A DNA stretch of 10,930 nucleotides. Origin: Acidobacteriota bacterium. GTDB lineage: Bacteria > Acidobacteriota > Aminicenantia > UBA2199. Position numbers and translations under genes: made by a program. This document shows positions 5,565 through 10,930 of this stretch, piece after piece; the stretch's first letter is position 1; every line of letters starts with the position of its first letter. Under the pieces are notes generated by a model. It had not been told where the DNA came from and did no database searches. It worked only from the letters and a program-made list of their open reading frames with translations. The stretch spans positions 1 through 10,930 of the forward strand of contig JAKAGC010000070.1 of the NCBI GenBank assembly GCA_021817755.1, written 5' to 3'.

Positions 5565-6485
5565 TCAAATCTTATGCTTTATCTTGAACCGTATACCACC
5601 TAGGAAAGAAGACATCACATTAAAAAGCATACTAAAAATAAGAGCAATAAGAGCAAGAAGTACAAATCCTGCGATACCACAAATGGAAGCAAAAAACATC
5701 CCACCGGTTACTTTCCCTCTTATATTACTTAAAATCTGAGGAAAATAAAACGCAATTTCCTGGAAAGATTGCTTAAAAATTCCGAATGTGGCACCAAGTA
5801 TTAATCCTGCAAGAGCTCCGAACCCACCGAGAAAAAACATCAATGAAAAAGGTTTAATGGATTTAATAACGATTTCCTCGGATTCCTGGCTGGATTTCAT
5901 TGGCGATGGCGCTGCCGTTTCTTTCATCATACTTATAGGTTCTTTCTGATTTGCTCCGCAAAAATTACAATAAGCGGCATATGTTGGAATCCGGGATTGG
6001 CAATACTTACAATGAACAAAATCATAATCGCGACTCACAGGTTGAGCCATAGGAGCAAGGGGTTCAGATTCAGTTTTTATCTTAAAGGGTTTGTCTTCTT
6101 CCTCATCCTTAATAATACCAAATTCACGTGTATCTATTACTTTAGCTGCTTCAACAACTTTTTCAGATTCTTTTTCCGAAAAAGAGAAGGGTTTCAAATC
6201 ATCTTTCGGTTGAGGCTCTTCCGGAATAATGATTTCAGTTTTTGCAGCGGGAACGAAGCGTACATAAGGATCGGCTTCTACCCATTGAGCACCATCATGT
6301 AGATACCATCTACCGGTTTTACCACCAAGCATCCAGTATTTCCCGGTTTCATCCTGAACCATTAAACGCATCAATTCGGATTTCATATGATCGGTGGTAA
6401 TTTCGCCACGGGTTAATTTATTTTTTAATTCTTTATAACGGTCCTCGGTTTCCTTAAATTTTTTTTTTAATTCATCCATATTCAT
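5565..6485 (-). CDS. Zinc-ribbon membrane protein with N-terminal coiled coil and Trp-rich module
   Basis: A 306-residue protein of unknown function. Residues 1-30 are a charged coiled coil. Residues 43-73 (VQDETGKYWMLG...GRWYLHDGAQWVEADP) match a short Trp-rich module that recurs in bacterial zinc-ribbon proteins and has no established role. A disordered acidic stretch follows. Residues about 157-178 hold a zinc ribbon (CKYC...YCNFCG), then hydrophobic segments at about 211-238 and 261-292 and a short basic tail, so two transmembrane helices are likely with the ribbon in the cytoplasm. The start ATG overlaps the folC stop as ATGA and has AGGAGG 6 nt upstream, which favours it over the ATG two codons later. 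A run of ten As lies in codons 6-9. Its role may be sensing or assembly at the membrane, but this is a guess. Confidence 0.85.
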   Translation of the reverse strand: MNMDELKKKFKETEDRYKELKNKLTRGEITTDHMKSELMRLMVQDETGKYWMLGGKTGRWYLHDGAQWVEADPYVRFVPAAKTEIIIPEEPQPKDDLKPFSFSEKESEKVVEAAKVIDTREFGIIKDEEEDKPFKIKTESEPLAPMAQPVSRDYDFVHCKYCQSRIPTYAAYCNFCGANQKEPISMMKETAAPSPMKSSQESEEIVIKSIKPFSLMFFLGGFGALAGLILGATFGIFKQSFQEIAFYFPQILSNIRGKVTGGMFFASICGIAGFVLLALIALIFSMLFNVMSSFLGGIRFKIKHKI

Positions 6486-7810
6486 AATTCCCCTCCTATA
6501 CCGGGGTTAGTTTTTAAAATAAGATCCCTCATAACACCTACAAGGTAAAAGGAACCGGTTATGAGTATTTCGTTCTTAGATTGACGGGCGTCATTATACG
6601 CCTCTTCCAGATTATCAATAATACTAACGGATTTGTTATATCGCTCAAACACTTTTTTTAATTCAATTGCGGGGATAGCACGAGGAGATAAAGGCCTGGT
6701 CAATATTATTTTCCCCGCAAAGGGAATAAGTAACCGGATCATCTCCTTATAGTTTTTATCTTCGAGAACTCCAAAAATAAGAGTTAAATCTTTTTTATTT
6801 CGTTGTTCAAGAAACGTAACAAGAGCATGAACACTCTCTGTATTATGGCTTCCATCAAGAATAACGGGAGGATTAAGGGATAACGTTTCAATCCTTGCAG
6901 GAATAAAAGCAGAAGAAATTCCCTTACTAACAGTTTCAGTCGGAATAGGTGAAGGAACAAGTTCAGGATGAGATTGAGCAAAAACTTGAACAGCTTTTAT
7001 TGCCGTAGCAGCATTTTTTCCTTGATGAATTCCATTTAAATGGATATCGTAATGGAACTCTTGTTCTTCCGATCTATATGAGCACCGGTAAAAAGAGTCA
7101 TTATCAATAATATCCAAAGAATCTTCCTGATCTGTGACATAATAAAACGGAGCCTTTCTTTCGAGAGCAATTTTTTTGATTACATGGCTTGCAATGGAAG
7201 GAGCAGGACAACCGGAAATAATTGGTATTTCTTTTTTTATAATTCCGGCTTTCTCTTCTGCGATATCTCTCAACCGGGTTCCAAGAATTCGTGTATGCTC
7301 TTTTGAAATACTTGTTATAACAGTAATGGCTGGAGTTACTGAAGAAGTAGCATCTAATCTTCCGCCAAGCCCTACTTCGAGAACGGCAACATCCACTTTC
7401 TCTCTTTCAAAATAATCAAGAGCAATTAAAAAAGTGTACTCAAAAAAAGTAGGAGGAGAATCAATTATTTTTTTGCTAATAAGATTATCAGCCACCTTTT
7501 TTACCCTTTCATAGCTGTTGACAAAGGAATCCTGAGGAATCCATTGACCATTTATAATGATTCGTTCTCGGATATCTCTGAGATGAGGAGAAGTAAACAA
7601 TCCCACCTTTAATTTGAAGGCTTGAAGAATAGCGGAAATAAAATGCGAGGTCGAACCTTTCCCATTCGAACCCGCAACCTGAAAATAAGGGATTTGCCGG
7701 ATACCCGGAGACATACCGGCAATAATGGAACAGGTATTATTGATTCCTAATCGCATCCCCTGGAATTCATATGAGCTACTCAAACACTCCAGGACTTCGG
7801 GGTAATTCAT
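6482..7810 (-). CDS. folC: Folylpolyglutamate synthase / dihydrofolate synthase
   Basis: A 442-residue Mur-ligase-type enzyme that adds glutamate to folates and, in many bacteria, also makes dihydrofolate from dihydropteroate, in the cytoplasm with ATP. Visible motifs are the P-loop VAGSNGKGST at 45-54 (usually VAGTNGKGS), SPHLRDIRERI, EVGLGGRLDAT, the Mg/ATP segment SISKEHTRILGTRLRDIAEEKAGI with the modified-Lys motif EKAG, HQGKNAATAI, the PARIE linker into the C-terminal domain, and ILDGSHN. The usual DH of 'xxxDHxxxLG' is EH here, a conservative change. Length is normal. The ATG at 7810 lacks a clear ribosome site (only GAGG about 15 nt away), so translation may depend on the upstream gene that ends 25 nt before it. 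It overlaps the next gene by 4 nt. Confidence 0.95.
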   Translation of the reverse strand: MNYPEVLECLSSSYEFQGMRLGINNTCSIIAGMSPGIRQIPYFQVAGSNGKGSTSHFISAILQAFKLKVGLFTSPHLRDIRERIIINGQWIPQDSFVNSYERVKKVADNLISKKIIDSPPTFFEYTFLIALDYFEREKVDVAVLEVGLGGRLDATSSVTPAITVITSISKEHTRILGTRLRDIAEEKAGIIKKEIPIISGCPAPSIASHVIKKIALERKAPFYYVTDQEDSLDIIDNDSFYRCSYRSEEQEFHYDIHLNGIHQGKNAATAIKAVQVFAQSHPELVPSPIPTETVSKGISSAFIPARIETLSLNPPVILDGSHNTESVHALVTFLEQRNKKDLTLIFGVLEDKNYKEMIRLLIPFAGKIILTRPLSPRAIPAIELKKVFERYNKSVSIIDNLEEAYNDARQSKNEILITGSFYLVGVMRDLILKTNPGIGGEL

Positions 7811-7835
7811 TTGCGGGTATAATATCCTCAGCGAC

Positions 7836-8072
7836 TTATTGATTTATTTTATCGTCGATTTCCTCTTCAAATTCATTTTTAACACCGAGTACTAGAGAAG
7901 CACCATCATATATCTGACGCACTGCCTTTTTCTGTTCCTGGTAGGAATTGATGGTTTCTTTAACCCGGGCAAGTTCTTCTTCGATTTTGGCATCGATGAT
8001 TTCAATTTGTTTTTTCGATTCTCTTAATGTGGTTTCATAAAAAGTTCTTGCTTCATCGTTTAATTTAGTCAT
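7836..8072 (-). CDS. 78-residue coiled-coil protein
   Basis: A small, charged, largely helical protein of unknown function. Residues 5-50 show heptad-like spacing (TLRESKKQIEIIDAKIEEELARV...) rich in Glu and Lys; a short hydrophobic patch (YDGASLVLGV) and an acidic end follow. There is no signal peptide, Cys or membrane segment. The start ATG has AAAGGAG with 6-nt spacing. It sits 19 nt after the kinase gene and 25 nt before folC, so it is an operon member. A coding gene is well supported by the ribosome site and spacing; a function cannot be assigned. It may be a partner or adaptor of the kinase. Confidence 0.8.
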   Translation of the reverse strand: MTKLNDEARTFYETTLRESKKQIEIIDAKIEEELARVKETINSYQEQKKAVRQIYDGASLVLGVKNEFEEEIDDKINQ

Positions 8073-8091
8073 GAGATACTCCTTTGGTTTG

Positions 8092-10930
8092 TTATTTTTT
8101 TATTTTTAACCATTGGTTTTTCCAGATTTTAACCCGAACATTATCTTTAATTGCGGGTTTGAATTTCCATTGTTTGATGGTTTCTTCAATTAATGAATTT
8201 AACTTGGGTATATTTGATTTTCGAATCAACTTAACTATCTCAACATTCCCGTTTTGATCGACGAGGAAACTAACGAGTATCTGTTCATCGGTCATCATAA
8301 GACGCTGAATGGCATGAGTAAGGTTTATAGCCTGGTCATTAAGAGGAGTGGGTTGAGAATCTACTTCATTGGGAGAGAGAATATCACCTTCCTTGACTCC
8401 CACCTTTTTTTCAGTTGGTTCTACAACTGGTTCGACTACCTGTTTTTTTTGTTCCACAGGTTGCTCTTCAACTTTTTCTTTTGGCAGCGATTCCGTAGGT
8501 TGTTCGATTTTCTTAGGTTCTTCTTTTATTTTTTCAGGTTCTTTTACGGCTTCTTTTGTAGTAGATCCATTTTCGGGTTTTGTTTGAACTGGGGTGGTTG
8601 AAGATTGTTTTTCAGTTGTAGGTTGATTTGTTATTTTCTGCTCGGCTGCTTTTTTTTGTTGATCGGTGAGTTCCTGGTTTTTTGTATCAGGGAGAGTTAC
8701 AGGAGTCTGAGTAGAAGTAGAAGGGGTGGTAGTGGTTTGCGTGGTATCTACAGTAGGTGTCTGAGTTGTCTGTTGATTAGACGTTCCGGAAACATCAACT
8801 TTCCCCGGTTGGGTAGAAACAGGTGTAGAAGTTTTGCTACCGGAACCGGCAGTTAATAAATATATAGCGATCACAACGATTAATACGGCTATAACAGCGA
8901 GAAGAATATACAAGAATTTTCGTTTCTTTTTATCCTCATCAATTTCAGCATGAATATGAGAATCGATAGAGAACGGAGTGGAAACAATTTCCTTTTTAGG
9001 AGGTTCAATGGGAGGAGTTTCAATAATATCATCATCGAAATTAATTTCAATAATAGGTCGGAATTCTTCCTCATGCTTCTCTTCTTTTTTCAGCAATTCG
9101 GTTTTCATTTCTACCGGAGGAGCCATTTTAACCGTATCTTTCGAGGGTATTTCAGGAAATTTATCTTCCAGAATCTGCTCATCGACTGAGAGTTCCAGGA
9201 TATCGGTAGTACCGTTACCGGTATCTTTAATGGGTTCACGATGAATCCGGCGGATCGGATGTGGTGATGTTCCGATATTAACCTGTGCACCTTCCTTAAT
9301 AATTTCTTCTTTGAATAGCGTATAAAGGAAATGGGCCATGTGAACAGGTTCGGGTGTATTTTCAAAATTCCTTACCAAATAGGAATCAAGAACTTTTATC
9401 ATTTCGGAAGCCTTCTGGTAACGTCGTTCAGTATTGAATTCCAGAGCTTTGAGAAGAATGTTTTCCAGTTCCGGATCAAAATTCTTCTTTACCTGGCTGG
9501 GTTTAATGATTTTTCCTTCTTGTACTCTCTTAAGTGTAAGCAAATCGGTAGAGCCTAAGAACAATTTTTCTCCGGTAAGTAACTCAAAAAGGATTATTCC
9601 CACTGAGTATAGATCGGAACGAAAATCGATATTGCTTTCCCCGCGGGCTTGTTCAGGAGACATATAAAGAATTTTCCCCTTCAAAGCACCTGCAAGAGTT
9701 TGATGCATTTTGGTTGAAGCTTTTGAGACGCCGAAATCGGTTAATTTGACATTTCCATCGTAAGAGATAAGAACATTGGGTGGAGAGACATCACGGTGAA
9801 CGAGTTCAAGACGTTTTCCTGTAGCATCGGAAGCAGAATGTGCATACCCAAGAGCCTGGAGTACTTTAATAATAAGGTATATGGATAATTCCTCAGGCAT
9901 GCGAATGCCGTTCTGAGATAATTTATTTAGAATTAGCCGTAAATCCTTTCCAGGAACATATTCCATCGCTATAAAATAATGATCGTCTTTTTTCCCAAGA
10001 TCATGAATCTGTACAATATTGGGATGTGAAAGCTGCGCAGCGATTTTGGCTTCATCAACAAACATCTCGATATATTTTGCATCTTCACCATAACCGGTAA
10101 GAATTTTTTTCAAAGCAATAATTTTTTCAAAGCCCTTGACCCCTTTCTTTTTGGCTTTGTAAATTTCAGCCATTCCTCCCCTGCCGATGAGCCCAAGGAT
10201 TTCATAGTTCCCGAATTCATCTGTGTTTTCTTTTTTATAAACCATTTCGGGAGGAAGAGGTGTGGTTTTGGGAGTCTCCTTTTGTACCGGTTTTTTGGGG
10301 GCTATTCCCAATCCGGAAAGAGTTTCTTCAAATTTTTTGGAGATATCGTCTTCAATTTTTTTATCACGAGTAACTACGATCTTTTTTTCTTCTTTTTTAC
10401 CCTGACCTTTCAATAAATCCAAAAATTCCAGATCGATTTTCTGTGTAGTATCGGGAGTGGTTTTGACTGGAGAATCGGTTACATGTCTTGTAATTGGAAC
10501 AGTTACCGGACCGGTACTGGGTGGTTTCGGTGCTGTTGGTGTTTGTGGCGCTTGAGAAGGAGTTGAATATTGGGGAGAACCCGCAGGCTTCTGTGGCCTA
10601 TCCATGACCTGAGTCACAGGGGCACTTGTGGGAGGTGGTGTAATGGGACGCGTAACACGATCCATCATTTGTGTGACTTGTGATTCTTTCGGAGCGTTTT
10701 CATTTTTGGGTACAACACGGGTGACCGGTGGAGTTACCGGGCGAGTCTCTTTTGAACTTTTATTGGCAGGGTCTCCGTTTATTTTAATTTCATAACCGGG
10801 TGAAGAATGAACCTGCTCGATAATATCACCGAATAAATCTTCCGAAGTCAATTCCTTCTTATCCTGGAGATTTTTTAGAGTAGGAATTTTTGCCGTATCG
10901 GAAACGGAAACCTGGGCCAGAGGTTGAGTG
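8092..10930 (-). CDS. Transmembrane Ser/Thr protein kinase with C-terminal TonB_C domain, 5'-truncated by the window
   Basis: The frame stays open to the window edge; the TTG at 10851-10849 is an internal codon preceded by ...TLKNLQDKKE. Residues are counted from it. Residues 1-210 are low-complexity, Pro/Thr-rich, with repeated short motifs (VTQMMDR at 59, VTQVMDR at 79; several VTRP/ITPP). The kinase domain is about 216-490: Gly loop IGRGGMAE, Lys248 (ALKK), Glu267, HRD at 352-354 with Asn359, DFG at 372-374 and MSPEQ, so all catalytic residues are present. HRDVSPPN resembles Myxococcota-type kinases. A transmembrane helix follows at about 647-668, then Thr/Gln-rich and Pro/Glu/Lys-rich spacers, and about 835-919 a TonB_C domain (DQNGNVEIVKLIRKS...EETIKQWKFKP). 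The topology would be a cytoplasmic kinase and a periplasm-spanning TonB-like arm. It heads the operon with the coiled-coil gene and folC. Confidence 0.93.
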   Translation of the reverse strand, partial: TQPLAQVSVSDTAKIPTLKNLQDKKELTSEDLFGDIIEQVHSSPGYEIKINGDPANKSSKETRPVTPPVTRVVPKNENAPKESQVTQMMDRVTRPITPPPTSAPVTQVMDRPQKPAGSPQYSTPSQAPQTPTAPKPPSTGPVTVPITRHVTDSPVKTTPDTTQKIDLEFLDLLKGQGKKEEKKIVVTRDKKIEDDISKKFEETLSGLGIAPKKPVQKETPKTTPLPPEMVYKKENTDEFGNYEILGLIGRGGMAEIYKAKKKGVKGFEKIIALKKILTGYGEDAKYIEMFVDEAKIAAQLSHPNIVQIHDLGKKDDHYFIAMEYVPGKDLRLILNKLSQNGIRMPEELSIYLIIKVLQALGYAHSASDATGKRLELVHRDVSPPNVLISYDGNVKLTDFGVSKASTKMHQTLAGALKGKILYMSPEQARGESNIDFRSDLYSVGIILFELLTGEKLFLGSTDLLTLKRVQEGKIIKPSQVKKNFDPELENILLKALEFNTERRYQKASEMIKVLDSYLVRNFENTPEPVHMAHFLYTLFKEEIIKEGAQVNIGTSPHPIRRIHREPIKDTGNGTTDILELSVDEQILEDKFPEIPSKDTVKMAPPVEMKTELLKKEEKHEEEFRPIIEINFDDDIIETPPIEPPKKEIVSTPFSIDSHIHAEIDEDKKKRKFLYILLAVIAVLIVVIAIYLLTAGSGSKTSTPVSTQPGKVDVSGTSNQQTTQTPTVDTTQTTTTPSTSTQTPVTLPDTKNQELTDQQKKAAEQKITNQPTTEKQSSTTPVQTKPENGSTTKEAVKEPEKIKEEPKKIEQPTESLPKEKVEEQPVEQKKQVVEPVVEPTEKKVGVKEGDILSPNEVDSQPTPLNDQAINLTHAIQRLMMTDEQILVSFLVDQNGNVEIVKLIRKSNIPKLNSLIEETIKQWKFKPAIKDNVRVKIWKNQWLKIKK

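Noticed and set aside
5465..5587. Plus-strand 40-residue frame with a CNC motif
   Set aside because: It has no ribosome site and is antisense to the better-supported GTG-started membrane peptide and the end of the zinc-ribbon gene.
8254..8601. Antisense frames of over 100 residues within the kinase linker
   Set aside because: They are Phe/Ser-rich mirrors of the Glu/Lys/Pro low-complexity coding sequence, with no ribosome sites.
10849..10851. TTG as the start codon of the kinase gene
   Set aside because: The same frame continues without a stop to the window edge with plausible protein sequence, and there is no ribosome site before the TTG.
1..10930. tRNA, rRNA, CRISPR array, insertion sequence or attachment site
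   Set aside because: I saw no cloverleaf, rRNA-like segment, regularly spaced repeat array, transposase or integrase frame, or long terminal inverted repeat in the window.

Overview
The window is AT-rich bacterial DNA, densely coded, with nearly all genes on the minus strand. The Ser/Thr kinase at the right edge has the GGMAE glycine loop and the HRDVSPxN catalytic loop common in Myxococcota/Bdellovibrionota and related deep-branching Gram-negative phyla. An HtrA-like protein and a TonB_C domain also point to a double-membrane cell. The radical SAM and thioredoxin chemistry would suit an anaerobe. I cannot name the taxon from sequence alone.

Layout, left to right. (1) Positions 1-1382, plus strand: the 3' part of an HtrA-family protein with two PDZ domains and a coiled-coil tail. 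Its catalytic Asp and Ser positions appear to be replaced, so it is probably a pseudoprotease. It ends in a strong intrinsic terminator at 1426-1456. The rest of this convergent gap (to 1671) holds only a long hairpin at 1632-1661. (2) Positions 5306 down to 1672, minus strand: a self-contained four-gene operon with its own sigma70-like promoter (TTGATT-17-TATAAT). In transcription order it encodes a short ArsM-like SAM methyltransferase with a CCCGC tail, a previously unlisted 38-residue peptide with CC and GCH near its C-terminus, a radical SAM/SPASM protein, and a thioredoxin-thioredoxin reductase fusion that overlaps the radical SAM gene by 8 nt. (3) Positions 10930 down to 5444, minus strand: a second operon. 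It encodes a transmembrane Ser/Thr kinase with a C-terminal TonB_C domain (start outside the window), a 78-residue coiled-coil protein, FolC, a zinc-ribbon membrane protein overlapping folC by ATGA, and a 37-residue single-pass membrane peptide that starts at GTG. A hairpin terminator closes it at 5410-5430.

The most interesting region is operon 2. A tiny Lys-rich, Cys-ending peptide sits directly upstream of a SPASM radical SAM enzyme with an N-terminal RRE-like segment. This is the usual organisation of a RiPP locus. Here it is combined with an ArsM-like methyltransferase and a dedicated thiol-redox fusion enzyme whose NADPH 2'-phosphate motif is missing. Either an undescribed thiol-rich RiPP pathway or an arsenic/metalloid pathway using a Cys peptide would fit; the sequence alone does not decide between them.

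The gap between the two minus-strand operons (5175-5443) holds, from right to left, the terminator hairpin, a long-loop inverted repeat, a 13-bp palindrome, the promoter with two 12-bp direct repeats, and a small inverted repeat in the leader.
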